A DNA stretch of 64,000 nucleotides from Blattabacterium cuenoti (GCF_014252015.1 NZ_CP059206.1:496001-560000), one strand, 5' to 3'. Positions 9,061 to 18,234 are shown, counted from the stretch's first letter. Numbers and translations are program-made. Notes: generated by a model not told the origin, from the letters alone.

Positions 9061-9666
9061 ATGGAATACAACACTAATCGTTTCAAATTGGTGATCCCAG
9101 AATATGGGAGAAATATTCATAAAATGATAGATTATGCTATTCAAATAAAAAATAGAAAAAAAAGAAATCGTTGTGCATGGGGAATTATCAAATTAATGAC
9201 GTATTCTATTCATCCTAAATTTCAAAAATTTCAAAAGTCAATTCCTTATTTTCAACATAAATTATGGAATCAACTATTTATTATGTCTAAATATCAATTA
9301 GATATTGATACTCCTTTTCCTAAACCAAATCCCAAAGAAACCCAAAAAATAAACTTTTATAATAAGAAAGTAGTGTATCCTGAATATTTAACTAATTTTA
9401 GATATTATGGGAAAATAATAAGAAATATGATTCATGCAGCAATACGTTGCAAAGATACGCAAAAAAAAGAAGGATTATTTTATGCTATTGCTAATACAAT
9501 GAAAAAAAACTATTTAAGATGGAATAAAAATATGGTGGAAGATGACGTTATATTTAAAGATTTAAAAGAACTTTCAAAAGGAAAAATATGTCTAATGAAA
9601 AATACAGATTCATTATTACAATGCTCTTATATATTAAGATTTAAAAAAAAAGAAAAATATTCCTAA
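9061..9666 (+). CDS. DUF4290 family protein, function unknown
   Basis: A 201-residue soluble basic protein with no recognised catalytic motif. It matches the Bacteroidota-specific DUF4290 family: the start MEYNTNRFKLVIPEYGRNI and the segment FQHKLWNQLFIMSKYQLDID are hallmarks. The family is characteristically encoded just upstream of murA, as here with a 23-base gap, so a link to cell-wall synthesis or its regulation is plausible, but no function is known to me. Its survival in a reduced genome suggests importance. Confidence 0.85.
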   Translation: MEYNTNRFKLVIPEYGRNIHKMIDYAIQIKNRKKRNRCAWGIIKLMTYSIHPKFQKFQKSIPYFQHKLWNQLFIMSKYQLDIDTPFPKPNPKETQKINFYNKKVVYPEYLTNFRYYGKIIRNMIHAAIRCKDTQKKEGLFYAIANTMKKNYLRWNKNMVEDDVIFKDLKELSKGKICLMKNTDSLLQCSYILRFKKKEKYS

Positions 9667-9689
9667 AAAAAAAGTTATAAATCATTATA

Positions 9690-11003
9690 ATGGGTGTTTT
9701 CAAAATAAAAGGAGGATTCCCTTTAAAAGGTAAAGTTAAACCACAAGGGGCTAAAAATGAGTCTTTGCAGGTGTTATGTGCCGTGTTATTAACTTCAGAA
9801 CAATTGAGGATTAAAAATGTTCCAGAAATAGGAGATGTTAAATGTTTAATGCAAATTCTTAAAGATTTAGGAGTTTCAGTAAAAAAAAATGGAATTGGAG
9901 ATTATACTTTTCAAGCAAAAAATATAAATATTGAATACTTAAATACGAAAAAATTTCGTGAAGATGGAAAATCTATTAGAGGATCAATTATGATTGCAGG
10001 TCCTTTACTTTCCAGATTTGGAAAAGTTTGTATTCCAATTCCTGGAGGAGATAGGATAGGTAGAAGACGTTTAGATGCTCATCTAACAGGATTAAAACTA
10101 TTGGGAAGCAATATATATTATCATAATGAATTTAAATATTTTGATTTACGAACAAAAAAAGAGTGTTTAATTGGTGAATATATTTTAATGGAAGAAGCTT
10201 CTATTACAGGAACAGCTAATGTAATTATGGCTGCAACTTTAGCTAAAGGGAAAACTACTATCTACAATGCCGCTTGTGAACCCTATATACAACAATTATG
10301 CAAGTTATTAAATAAAATGGGAGCAAAAATTAAAGGAATAGGATCTAATTTAATTCATATAATTGGAGTCAAAGAATTAGGAGGATGTATCCATACCATA
10401 TTACCTGATATGATAGAGATAGGTAGTTGGATAGGACTAGCTGCTATGACTTGTTCTGAAATTACAATTAAAAATGTTAATTGGGAAAACTTGGGAATTA
10501 TTCCTAGTACATTTCATAAAATGGGAATTCAATTAGAAAAGAATAAAGATAACATTTATATTCCATCTCAAAAATCTTATAAAATTAAAAAATTATTAAA
10601 TAATGCAATATTGACAATATCGGATGCTCCATGGCCTGGATTAACTCCAGATTTATTGAGCATTTTAACTGTAGTAGCTACTCAAGCTAAAGGAAGTGTT
10701 TTAATTCATCAAAAAATGTTTGAAAGTAGATTATTTTTCGTAGATAAACTTATTGAAATGGGGGCACAAATTATATTATGTGATCCTCATAGAGCTACTG
10801 TTATAGGACTTAATCATCAATCTTATTTAAGAGGAGCTATATTAAATTCTCCAGATATAAGAGCAGGAATATCTCTTCTTATAGCAGCTCTTTCTGCTAA
10901 AGGAACGAGTATTATTAAAAATATAGAGCAAATAGATAGAGGATACGAAAATATAGATAAAAGATTACGTATTTTAGGAGCAGATATTTTAAGAATAAAA
11001 TGA
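9690..11003 (+). CDS. murA: UDP-N-acetylglucosamine 1-carboxyvinyltransferase MurA
   Basis: MurA performs the first committed step of peptidoglycan synthesis, adding enolpyruvate from PEP to UDP-GlcNAc in the cytoplasm. The 437-residue protein has the expected start (GGFPLKGKVKPQGAKNESL) with the catalytic lysine/asparagine region. The active-site loop reads PGGDRIGRRRLDAH, with aspartate D121 where E. coli has Cys115, the residue attacked by fosfomycin. Aspartate there also occurs in other bacteria and goes with natural fosfomycin insensitivity. Later motifs such as SDAPWPGLTPDL and DIRAGISLL are intact, so the enzyme should be active. Confidence 0.95.
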   Translation: MGVFKIKGGFPLKGKVKPQGAKNESLQVLCAVLLTSEQLRIKNVPEIGDVKCLMQILKDLGVSVKKNGIGDYTFQAKNINIEYLNTKKFREDGKSIRGSIMIAGPLLSRFGKVCIPIPGGDRIGRRRLDAHLTGLKLLGSNIYYHNEFKYFDLRTKKECLIGEYILMEEASITGTANVIMAATLAKGKTTIYNAACEPYIQQLCKLLNKMGAKIKGIGSNLIHIIGVKELGGCIHTILPDMIEIGSWIGLAAMTCSEITIKNVNWENLGIIPSTFHKMGIQLEKNKDNIYIPSQKSYKIKKLLNNAILTISDAPWPGLTPDLLSILTVVATQAKGSVLIHQKMFESRLFFVDKLIEMGAQIILCDPHRATVIGLNHQSYLRGAILNSPDIRAGISLLIAALSAKGTSIIKNIEQIDRGYENIDKRLRILGADILRIK

Positions 11004-11273
11004 TCAAATGTTTATTGTAACTTTTTTTAATCACGATTCTTTTATGCAAAAAATTTATTAATTTTTTTTTAAATGAAAAAAAACAAAAATTTGTAATTTT
11101 AATTTGATAAAAATATAATATATCTTTTATTGAATGTTTTTAAAACAAAAAAAATGATATTTTTTTGTATTGCATGAAACATCTATGTTATTTCAACAAT
11201 CATATAATTTTACATATCATCTAAATAGATAAATTGAATGAAAAAGATCAGAAAAAAATAATAATGAAAAATT
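11004..11273. other. Largest non-coding spacer (270 bases), between murA and greA
   Basis: This is the longest gene-free stretch in the window. It is almost pure A/T with several A and T runs. I see no tRNA, no convincing hairpin terminator and no ORF with recognisable protein content; a 16-codon reading frame starting near 11174 has no recognisable features. It must hold the end of the recG-murA transcript and the greA promoter, but no exact TAnnTTTG match stands out. Confidence 0.6.
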
Positions 11274-11756
11274 ATGGCAAAATTTGAATATATAACTAAA
11301 GAAGGATTAGAAAAATTACAAAAAGAAATAGAAAGACTAGAAAATATAGAACGTCCGAAAATATCCATGCAAATAGCGGAAGCTAGAGATAAAGGGGATT
11401 TATCAGAAAATGCAGAATATGACGCAATAAAAGAGGCTCAAGGTTTTTTAGAAATGAATATAGCTAAATTAAAAAAAAAACTATCCAATGCACGTATTAT
11501 AGATGGATCACAAATTAATAGGACTAGAGTTTCCATTCTTTCCACAGTAAAAGTAAGAAATTTAACCTATGGAGGAGAACAAATATATACTTTAGTACCA
11601 GAGGGAGAAGCAGACTTAAAATCAGGTAAAATATCCATTAATACTCCCATATCAGCAGGATTACTTGGAAAACAAGTGGGACAAATAGCACATATTAAGT
11701 TACCTAATAAAATGATACTTGATTATGAAATTTTAGAAATAGCGTTTAGTGAATAA
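11274..11756 (+). CDS. greA: Transcription elongation factor GreA
   Basis: A 160-residue protein, normal GreA length. It rescues backtracked RNA polymerase by stimulating transcript cleavage. The N-terminal coiled coil shows KEGLEKLQKEIERLE and ARDKGDLSENAEYDAIKEAQ, which carries the acidic tip residues (D and E) that reach the polymerase active centre. The C-terminal FKBP-like domain ends with SPIS-like sequence, here TPISAGLLGKQVG. The HIT gene overlaps its last 8 bases. Confidence 0.95.
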   Translation: MAKFEYITKEGLEKLQKEIERLENIERPKISMQIAEARDKGDLSENAEYDAIKEAQGFLEMNIAKLKKKLSNARIIDGSQINRTRVSILSTVKVRNLTYGGEQIYTLVPEGEADLKSGKISINTPISAGLLGKQVGQIAHIKLPNKMILDYEILEIAFSE

Positions 11757-12156
11757 AAATAATATATTTCATAAAATAATTAATGATGAAATTTTAGCTT
11801 ATAAAGTAGCAGAAAATTCTGATCATTTAGCTTTTTTGGACATTTATCCTATTAAAATAGGACATACTTTGGTAATCCCGAAAAAAAGTAATAGAGATAA
11901 AATATTTTCTCTATCGGAAAAAGAATTTATCTCTATTATGTCTTTTACTAGAAAAGTAGCTATAGGTATAGAAAAAATCATTCCTTGCAATCGTGTAGGT
12001 ATATTTGTTATGGGATTCGAAATTCCTCATGTTCATATTCATTTAATTCCTATGGATCAAGAAAATGACGGAAATTTTTCCAAAAAAAGAATGGTTTTAT
12101 CTACAAAAAATTTTCAAATTTTGTCAAAAAAAATAAAGAAATCTATAAAGATATAG
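11749..12156 (+). CDS. HIT family nucleotide hydrolase/transferase
   Basis: A 135-residue cytosolic protein with the histidine-triad motif PH94-V-H96-I-H98-L near the C-terminus; the middle histidine of the triad normally attacks the nucleotide phosphate. The front has the family's IFHKIINDE and the segment HTLVIPKK. Such proteins cleave nucleoside phosphoramidates or dinucleotides; the exact substrate is not predictable. The start is a GTG at 11749 that overlaps greA by 8 bases, which implies translational coupling. The tail after the triad is slightly lysine-rich. Confidence 0.9.
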   Translation: MNKNNIFHKIINDEILAYKVAENSDHLAFLDIYPIKIGHTLVIPKKSNRDKIFSLSEKEFISIMSFTRKVAIGIEKIIPCNRVGIFVMGFEIPHVHIHLIPMDQENDGNFSKKRMVLSTKNFQILSKKIKKSIKI

Positions 12157-12174
12157 AAACGAAGATTCTAACTT

Positions 12175-12945
12175 TTAATGATTCCAATGAAATAAAATTT
12201 TTAATCCTTTTATTGTATGTAATTTATCTTTTATATGAATCTTTTTTGTTAAAGGAGTATATATATGAGAAAGGCCCCCAGTAGCAATAACAAAACAATT
12301 TGTTTTCAACTCTTGATTGACTCTATTTATCAACCCTTCAACCATACTCAAATATCCATATATAATTCCACTTTGAATACATGTTTCTGTATACAGCCCT
12401 AATATACTAGTAGGCTTTTTTAATTCAATTTGATATAATTGAGCTGTGTTTCCAATCAATGCAGATAAAGAACTATTAACTCCAGGAGCAATAATAATAC
12501 CTTGAAGATTGCCATGTTTATCTATACAAGTTAAACTTAATGCAGTTCCAAAATCTACGACTAAAGTTGTATTTCTATTGTTGTATAATGTATACGCAGC
12601 TATAGCGTTAGCATACAAATCTGTACCTAATTGATGAGAATAATGCTTGATAGGAGAAGCCGAATTTCTATCAACTATAATAGGTTTTATTTTATGTATT
12701 TCGTATAATGATTGTTCCACAATATTTGTAAGAGAAGGCACGACTGATCCAATAACAATATTTTGTATAAATTTATGAAGAATGCCATATTGTTGGTATA
12801 TATTTTTAAACAATAAAACATATTCATCTAGCGATCTGTGTGGGTTAGTATTAATGATCCACGAACAATTACATTCTAAATTAGAATTATTATCAAATAG
12901 TCCAAAACGAAGACTAGAATTTCCGATGTTTATTGTTAACAACAT
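12175..12945 (-). CDS. coaX: Type III pantothenate kinase
   Basis: CoaX phosphorylates pantothenate, the first step of coenzyme A synthesis. The 256-residue protein has the ASKHA-fold order of the family: phosphate-1 loop INIGNSSLRFGLF, VIGSVVPSL, the GTD element near residue 107, the phosphate-2 loop VVDFGTALSL with D131, and APGVNSSLSAL. At position 6 of the first loop there is asparagine, where characterised type III enzymes have an aspartate (D-x-G-N). The rest is intact, so a working enzyme is still likely, perhaps with altered metal handling. It is convergent with the HIT gene, 18 bases apart. Confidence 0.88.
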   Translation of the reverse strand: MLLTINIGNSSLRFGLFDNNSNLECNCSWIINTNPHRSLDEYVLLFKNIYQQYGILHKFIQNIVIGSVVPSLTNIVEQSLYEIHKIKPIIVDRNSASPIKHYSHQLGTDLYANAIAAYTLYNNRNTTLVVDFGTALSLTCIDKHGNLQGIIIAPGVNSSLSALIGNTAQLYQIELKKPTSILGLYTETCIQSGIIYGYLSMVEGLINRVNQELKTNCFVIATGGLSHIYTPLTKKIHIKDKLHTIKGLKILFHWNH

Positions 12946-13057
12946 GATTATCCTAATTTTTGAATGTTCAAAATGTATTTTGAAACAAATAATTGTTTTT
13001 TTGCAATTTCATATATATTCATCTAATTTCATAAAAGTATATTTTTGATTTCATAGT

Positions 13058-13879
13058 ATGAATGTATATCATATGAATAATATTTGTAAAATAAATTTTA
13101 AAATAAAAGGAAAAGGAATTCCTATAGTTCTGTTGCATGGATTCATGGAAAGTTTAGAAATATGGAATTATATATATCATAGTATTTCTAGTAAATATAG
13201 AGTTCTTTCAATTGATTTTCCTGGTCATGGAAAAAGTCCTTTCATATCAGGATATGATACAATTTTTACAATGGAAGAAGCTGCAGAAATTGTAAAAAAA
13301 ATTGTAGAAAAAAAAAATATCCAAAAAGCTATTTTTATAGGCCATTCTATGGGGGGATATGTTGCCTTAGCAATGGCAGAAAAATATCCAGAAATGTTTT
13401 TAGGGATCTGTTTACTTCATTCAACAACAGAATCAGACACACTTGAAAAAAAGAAAAATCGGATTCAATCAATTTCATTGGTAATAAATAATTATCCATT
13501 ATTTATATCCACAAGTATAAATAAATTATTTCATCATGAAAAATTGTCTTCTTTACAAAAAGAAATATTTTTCATGAAAAAAATAGCCTTATCTACTTCT
13601 ATTAATAGTATTATTGCTTTTTTAAAAGGAATGTCAATTCGAAAAAATAGAAAATTTTTGTTACAGACAACTAAATTTCCAAAATTATATATATCTGGTT
13701 TATATGACTCAATTCTTGATGTACAAAAAATTTATGAAGAAACTAAAAATGGAAATCAAACTTATTTTGTAGCAATCCCCACAGGTCATATGGGTCATAT
13801 AGAAAAACCTAAAAAAATAATAAAAATATTAGAAAATTTTATAGATTTTTCTGTTGAAATAGAAAATATTAATGAATAA
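13058..13879 (+). CDS. Alpha/beta-fold hydrolase
   Basis: A 273-residue protein with the alpha/beta-hydrolase fold. It has LLHGFMES (oxyanion region) near residue 26, FPGHGKS near 54, the nucleophile elbow GHSMGG with S97, a probable acid aspartate in SGLYDSILD near 227, and the catalytic histidine in TGHMGHIEKP. The substrate is unknown; esterase or C-C hydrolase activity is typical of the family. The downstream 5-formyl-THF cyclo-ligase gene overlaps by 8 bases. The MNVYHMNN start has a second ATG five codons in. Confidence 0.88.
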   Translation: MNVYHMNNICKINFKIKGKGIPIVLLHGFMESLEIWNYIYHSISSKYRVLSIDFPGHGKSPFISGYDTIFTMEEAAEIVKKIVEKKNIQKAIFIGHSMGGYVALAMAEKYPEMFLGICLLHSTTESDTLEKKKNRIQSISLVINNYPLFISTSINKLFHHEKLSSLQKEIFFMKKIALSTSINSIIAFLKGMSIRKNRKFLLQTTKFPKLYISGLYDSILDVQKIYEETKNGNQTYFVAIPTGHMGHIEKPKKIIKILENFIDFSVEIENINE

Positions 13880-14450
13880 AAAAAAATTGCGGAAAAAATA
13901 TTTCTCTATGAGAAAGTCGATTTCTCAAAATGAGATTATAAAAATGAGTTATGAAATTTTTTTTCAATTAAAAAAAATATTATTTATATGGAATAAAACA
14001 TATTATCACATATTTTTACCTATACGTAAATATAAAGAAGTAAACACATTTATCATTATCAATTTTTTACTAAAAATAGAAAAATGTGTTACAGTACCCT
14101 GTACTAACTTTTATAAGTTATCCATAGACAATTGTTTATTTCATGAGAATACTATATTAATAAAAAAGAAATATGGAATTTTAGAACCTATGCATAAACA
14201 TAGGATTTCAATCTCTCTTATTGAAGTAATATTTATTCCGCTATTAGCATTTGATTTAAAAGGTTATAGGATCGGTTACGGAAAAGGTTTTTATGATAGA
14301 TTCATTCCTTTATGTAAAGAAAATACTATTAAAATAGGTTTAAGTTTTTTTTATCCTATAAAAAGAATTGAAAATATACATAAAAAAGACTTATTAATAG
14401 ATATAGGTATTACTCCTAATCATATTTTTTTCTTTAAAAAATTCAGTTAA
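13872..14450 (+). CDS. fthC: 5-formyltetrahydrofolate cyclo-ligase
   Basis: This enzyme converts 5-formyl-THF to 5,10-methenyl-THF with ATP and so returns a storage folate to one-carbon metabolism. The 192-residue protein has an N-terminal basic KKLRKKYFSMRKSIS typical of the family, and the signature RIGYGKGFYDRF near residue 133 that binds ATP and substrate. LLAFDLKGYRIG precedes it, as in known members. It is translationally coupled to the hydrolase and convergent with rseP, with an 8-base overlap of the 3' ends. Confidence 0.92.
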   Translation: MNKKKLRKKYFSMRKSISQNEIIKMSYEIFFQLKKILFIWNKTYYHIFLPIRKYKEVNTFIIINFLLKIEKCVTVPCTNFYKLSIDNCLFHENTILIKKKYGILEPMHKHRISISLIEVIFIPLLAFDLKGYRIGYGKGFYDRFIPLCKENTIKIGLSFFYPIKRIENIHKKDLLIDIGITPNHIFFFKKFS

Positions 14451-15768
14451 TAAAAACTTTGAAAATATCCCAAATAATAATCAACATCATAATTAAACTA
14501 ATTATTACAAATCCGTAAATAGTACAACGTTCAATAATATTTTCATTGACTTTTTTTCTTGTTATCATTTCTATCATGATAAATAATATATAACCACCAT
14601 CTAATGATGGAATAGGAAATAAATTTAAAAAAGCCAACCAAATAGATAAAGTAGCTGTCAAAGTCCAAAAAATATCCCAATTCCATTTAGACGGAAATTC
14701 TTTAGCTATGGAAAAAAAGCTTCCTATTTGTTTATAAGCTTTAGTTTCTATATGAAAAACATTTTTAAAAAAAAATATTTGATTTTTTAAAACATCCCAA
14801 GCTTTTTTTGTACCATGCAAAATGCTATGAAAAATAGAATAATTCTTTTTTTCAAATAAAAAAATTTGATCTAAATCCATAAAATTTTTTAAAAAAATCC
14901 CTAAAATTCCTTTTGAATCTAAAAAAATTTCTTTTTGAATAAGTTTTCCATTTCTGTTAATAGATATTAATATATTTCTATTTTTATATTTTAATAATAA
15001 ATCTTTTAATTGATCAGAAAAAAGAACAAATTCAGAATTAATAGCTAATATTTCATCATTATTTCTTAATCCATACTTTTCTGCTTCAGAATTTTTGACC
15101 ACATAATTGATTATAGGAGGGACACGAGGTTTAATAAAAAAATTAAATTCTTTCCTATCAAAAAGAAATTTTTTCTTATCATCATTCAATGATAATTTTA
15201 TAATATTTCCCATACGATCCACTGTCATAGAATGTCCAAAAATAATTTCTTTAGGAATATCATTAAAATAAGGGATATACTTCCCGTTAACGAATAAGAT
15301 TTTATCTCCATTTTTTAATCCTATTTTTTCTCCTAAAGAATCAACTTCTATTCCGTATTTAACATTTTTTGTAGGAAGATAAGTTTCTCCATATTTAAAT
15401 AATAAAAGAGAAAAAATTGAAATAGATAACAATATATTGAAAATAATTCCTCCAGAGATTATCAATAGTCTTTTCCATGCTGATTTAGAACAAAATTCCC
15501 AATTTTTATTTTCTGACACTACATTTTTATCATCGATTATCATTCCAGATATTTTAACATATCCTCCTAAAGGTAACCAACCTATTCCATAAATAGTATG
15601 TCCTATCTTTTTTTTTAAAATAGAGAACCAAGGATCAAAAAATAAAAAAAATCTCTCAACTCTTACTTTAAATATTTGAGCTAGAATAAAATGACCTAAT
15701 TCATGAACAATAACTAATATAGAAATGCTAAGTAGCAATTGTATAGATTTAATTAAAATCGATGACAT
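14443..15768 (-). CDS. rseP: Site-2 intramembrane zinc metalloprotease RseP
   Basis: A 441-residue inner-membrane protease. The zinc site HELGH (H22, E23, H26) lies in the first membrane segment and the third ligand region NLFPIPSLDGG in the third, near residue 390. Two PDZ-like stretches lie between them in the periplasm (GIEVDSLGEKIGLKNGD and a second starting near residue 240). The family cleaves anti-sigma factors and leftover signal peptides. No sigma-E or anti-sigma gene is visible here, so signal-peptide clearance is a reasonable guess. Confidence 0.93.
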   Translation of the reverse strand: MSSILIKSIQLLLSISILVIVHELGHFILAQIFKVRVERFFLFFDPWFSILKKKIGHTIYGIGWLPLGGYVKISGMIIDDKNVVSENKNWEFCSKSAWKRLLIISGGIIFNILLSISIFSLLLFKYGETYLPTKNVKYGIEVDSLGEKIGLKNGDKILFVNGKYIPYFNDIPKEIIFGHSMTVDRMGNIIKLSLNDDKKKFLFDRKEFNFFIKPRVPPIINYVVKNSEAEKYGLRNNDEILAINSEFVLFSDQLKDLLLKYKNRNILISINRNGKLIQKEIFLDSKGILGIFLKNFMDLDQIFLFEKKNYSIFHSILHGTKKAWDVLKNQIFFFKNVFHIETKAYKQIGSFFSIAKEFPSKWNWDIFWTLTATLSIWLAFLNLFPIPSLDGGYILFIMIEMITRKKVNENIIERCTIYGFVIISLIMMLIIIWDIFKVFIN

Positions 15769-15830
15769 TTCTAAAATTTAAAAAATAAAAAAGATAAATT
15801 TAAACCTTTATTCCAAAATAAAAACATATT

Positions 15831-16073
15831 TTGAATTTATCTAATCTTAAAAAAGGAGAAAAAGGAATAATTAAAGGATATAAAAATGATAATTTTTCTA
15901 TAAAATTATTAGAATTAGGTGTTTTGCCTGGTGTAAAATTTGAGATACTTTTTGTTTCTGTTTTTTACGATCCATTATGTATAAGTTATGATCAATCTTG
16001 TTTAGCTTTACGAAAAGAAGAAGCTGAAAATATCATAATAGAACCTATTATTTCAGATAATGTCAAGAATTAA
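15831..16073 (+). CDS. feoA: Ferrous iron transport protein FeoA
   Basis: An 80-residue SH3-like cytosolic protein that assists FeoB. Recognisable are LSNLKKGEKGIIKGY at the start and LLELGVLPGVKFEIL in the middle. The first usable start is a TTG at 15831; there is no suitable ATG. Its end overlaps feoB by 14 bases, so the two form an operon. Non-ATG initiation may keep its level low. Confidence 0.9.
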   Translation: MNLSNLKKGEKGIIKGYKNDNFSIKLLELGVLPGVKFEILFVSVFYDPLCISYDQSCLALRKEEAENIIIEPIISDNVKN

Positions 16074-18090
16074 ATTAGCACTTGTTGGGAATCCAAATGT
16101 AGGAAAAACTTCTTTGTTTAACAAATTAACTGGACTTAATCAAAAAGTTGGAAATTATATAGGAGTAACAGTTGAAAAAAAAATAGGATATTTTTGTCAT
16201 GAAAATATATACTATCAAATTATAGATCTTCCTGGAACTTATAGTATTTATTCTTCATCAGAAGATGAAGAAGTAGTTAGTAGACTACTAAGCAATAGCA
16301 ATGATTTAGATTATCCAGATAAAATCATAGTAGTAGCAGATTCATCAAACATAAAAAAAAGTCTTCTTTTATTTAGACAAGTACAAGATTTAGGGTTTCC
16401 TGTTCTTTTTGTATTAAATATGCTTGATGAAGCGAAAAAGAAAGGGATATCCATTAATATAGAAAAACTAAAAAAAATTCTCATAACAGAAATTGTATTG
16501 ATCAACGCAAGAAGAGGGATAGGGTTAGATAAAATCAAGTTGAAAATAAAAAATTTAAATAAAAAAATAAAAAAAACTTATTTTTTCAATCCAGGATTAC
16601 GTTATTCTCTTGCTATTAATGATGTCAAAAATAGTTATAAAGTAAACTCTTATCAAGCTTGGTATTATTTAGCTCACAATAAAAAATTTTTAAAAGAAGA
16701 CTATTTATTAAACAAAATAAAAAAAAAATATAATATTATTCCTAAAAGACTACAGATAAAGGAAACATTAGATAGATATGAAGAAATAGGAAAAATATTT
16801 TCAAAAACAGTTTCTGAATTAATTTCGGATAAAGAAAAAACTTATTTAGAATTTTCGAAAAAAATAGATAATTATTTAATTTTACATCCTTTTTGGGGTT
16901 ATTTCATTTTTATATTTTTTTTATTTTTTATTTTTCAATGTATTTTTTTCTGGACGGAAATACCCAAAAAATTTATAGAATTTTTTTTTTCTTTTGTACA
17001 AAAAAAACTAGATAATGTTCATCCTGGTCCTTTAAATAATTTTTTTTTTCAAGGAATATTTCCTGCAATTAGTACTATTGTCTCTTTTATTCCCCAAATT
17101 TCTATTTTACTATTTTTCATTCTTATTATGGAAGAAAGTGGTTACATAAGTAGAGTTATATTCTTAATGGATAGAATCATGCGACCTTTTGGATTAAATG
17201 GTAAAAGTGTTGTTCCGCTTATTTCTAGTATAGCTTGCGCTATTCCCGCAATTATGTCAGCTAGACATATAGAAAATCCAAGAGATCGTTTAATTACTAT
17301 TTTAGCTACTCCTTTTATGACCTGTTCTGCAAGATTACCTGTTTATACTTTAATTATATCTCTAATTATACCAGATAAAAGATGGTATTTTATTCAACTA
17401 AGAGGAATAATACTCATGGCTATGTATATTTTAGGAATTATATCTGCTTTGAGTATATCAATGATTTTACATAAATTTTTGAAAAAAAATTATAAAAGTC
17501 ATCTTATAATAGAAATTCCTACTTATAAAATACCTATATTAAAAAATGTATTAATTACTCTATGGATTAATCTAAAATCATTTATTACAAATGCAGGAAA
17601 AATGATTTTCCTGATTAATATATTGATTTGGGTTTTAGGAACTTTTGGTCCTTCAGAAAATTCATACATAAGTATACAGAAAAAAGAATTACCTCATTCT
17701 TATTTGGGACTATTAGGAAAAAAAATGGAACCTGTAATTCATCCATTAGGATATGATTGGAAAATTGGAATAGGATTACTATCTTCTCTTGTAGCAAGAG
17801 AAGTTTTTGTTAGTACGATGGCTTCTATATACAGTATAGAAGAAAAAGAAAATTTTTTAAAGGAAAAAATGAAAAAAGAAATATCCCCTAAAACCAAAAA
17901 ACCTATTTATAATTTATCAACAGGAATTTCTTTATTATTTTTTTATGCATTTTCTATGCAATGCATGAGTACCTTATCTATAATAAAGAAAGAAACAAAA
18001 TCTTGGAAATGGCCCATTGTACAATTTTTTTTTATGACTTTATTAGCTTATACAATTTCGTTATTAACATACCAAATATTAAAAAAATAA
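16060..18090 (+). CDS. feoB: Ferrous iron transporter FeoB
   Basis: FeoB is the inner-membrane Fe2+ importer with an N-terminal GTPase. The G domain shows G1 GNPNVGKTS (residues 10-18), G3 DLPGTYSIY near 58 and G4 NMLDE near 121. A helical spacer follows, then a membrane domain with Gate motifs SCxARLPVY-like (TCSARLPVYTLI) and EESGYISRV. At 676 residues it is close to the usual Bacteroidota size. It lies between feoA and a small Cys-rich companion. The protein is lysine- and isoleucine-rich, as expected from the base composition. Confidence 0.95.
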   Translation: MSRIKLALVGNPNVGKTSLFNKLTGLNQKVGNYIGVTVEKKIGYFCHENIYYQIIDLPGTYSIYSSSEDEEVVSRLLSNSNDLDYPDKIIVVADSSNIKKSLLLFRQVQDLGFPVLFVLNMLDEAKKKGISINIEKLKKILITEIVLINARRGIGLDKIKLKIKNLNKKIKKTYFFNPGLRYSLAINDVKNSYKVNSYQAWYYLAHNKKFLKEDYLLNKIKKKYNIIPKRLQIKETLDRYEEIGKIFSKTVSELISDKEKTYLEFSKKIDNYLILHPFWGYFIFIFFLFFIFQCIFFWTEIPKKFIEFFFSFVQKKLDNVHPGPLNNFFFQGIFPAISTIVSFIPQISILLFFILIMEESGYISRVIFLMDRIMRPFGLNGKSVVPLISSIACAIPAIMSARHIENPRDRLITILATPFMTCSARLPVYTLIISLIIPDKRWYFIQLRGIILMAMYILGIISALSISMILHKFLKKNYKSHLIIEIPTYKIPILKNVLITLWINLKSFITNAGKMIFLINILIWVLGTFGPSENSYISIQKKELPHSYLGLLGKKMEPVIHPLGYDWKIGIGLLSSLVAREVFVSTMASIYSIEEKENFLKEKMKKEISPKTKKPIYNLSTGISLLFFYAFSMQCMSTLSIIKKETKSWKWPIVQFFFMTLLAYTISLLTYQILKK

Positions 18091-18108
18091 TAAAAAAAAG
18101 GAAAGAAA

Positions 18109-18234
18109 ATGTGGCAATATATTGTGATAGGATTGTTTTTTTTATATTCAATTTTTTGTTTATTCAGAAAAATACAAAATTTTTTTTTGTACAAAGGAAA
18201 TTCTTGCAAAAAAAAATGCAGTTGTAAACTGTAA
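18109..18234 (+). CDS. Small FeoB-associated Cys-rich membrane protein
   Basis: A 41-residue ORF beginning at ATG 18109 (MWQYIVIGLFFLYS), 18 bases after feoB. It has one N-terminal membrane segment of about 18 residues followed by a short basic tail with the pattern C-x3-C-x-C (CKKKCSCK). This layout matches the tiny FeoB-associated Cys-rich proteins encoded right after feoB in many Bacteroidota and Firmicutes. They are thought to be a subunit or metal-handling helper of FeoB. The ORF is easily missed because of its size. It ends 5 bases before the convergent ddl stop. Confidence 0.85.
   Translation: MWQYIVIGLFFLYSIFCLFRKIQNFFLYKGNSCKKKCSCKL

Noticed and set aside
11160..11273. Exact vegetative promoter before greA
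   Set aside because: Several TA- and TTTG-like words occur, but none matches TAnnTTTG exactly with a -33 TTTG at the right distance, so I do not annotate one.
17961..18227. 88-codon forward frame across the feoB end
   Set aside because: It is out of frame with feoB and with the small Cys-rich companion, whose own frame has a sensible membrane segment and cysteine pattern.
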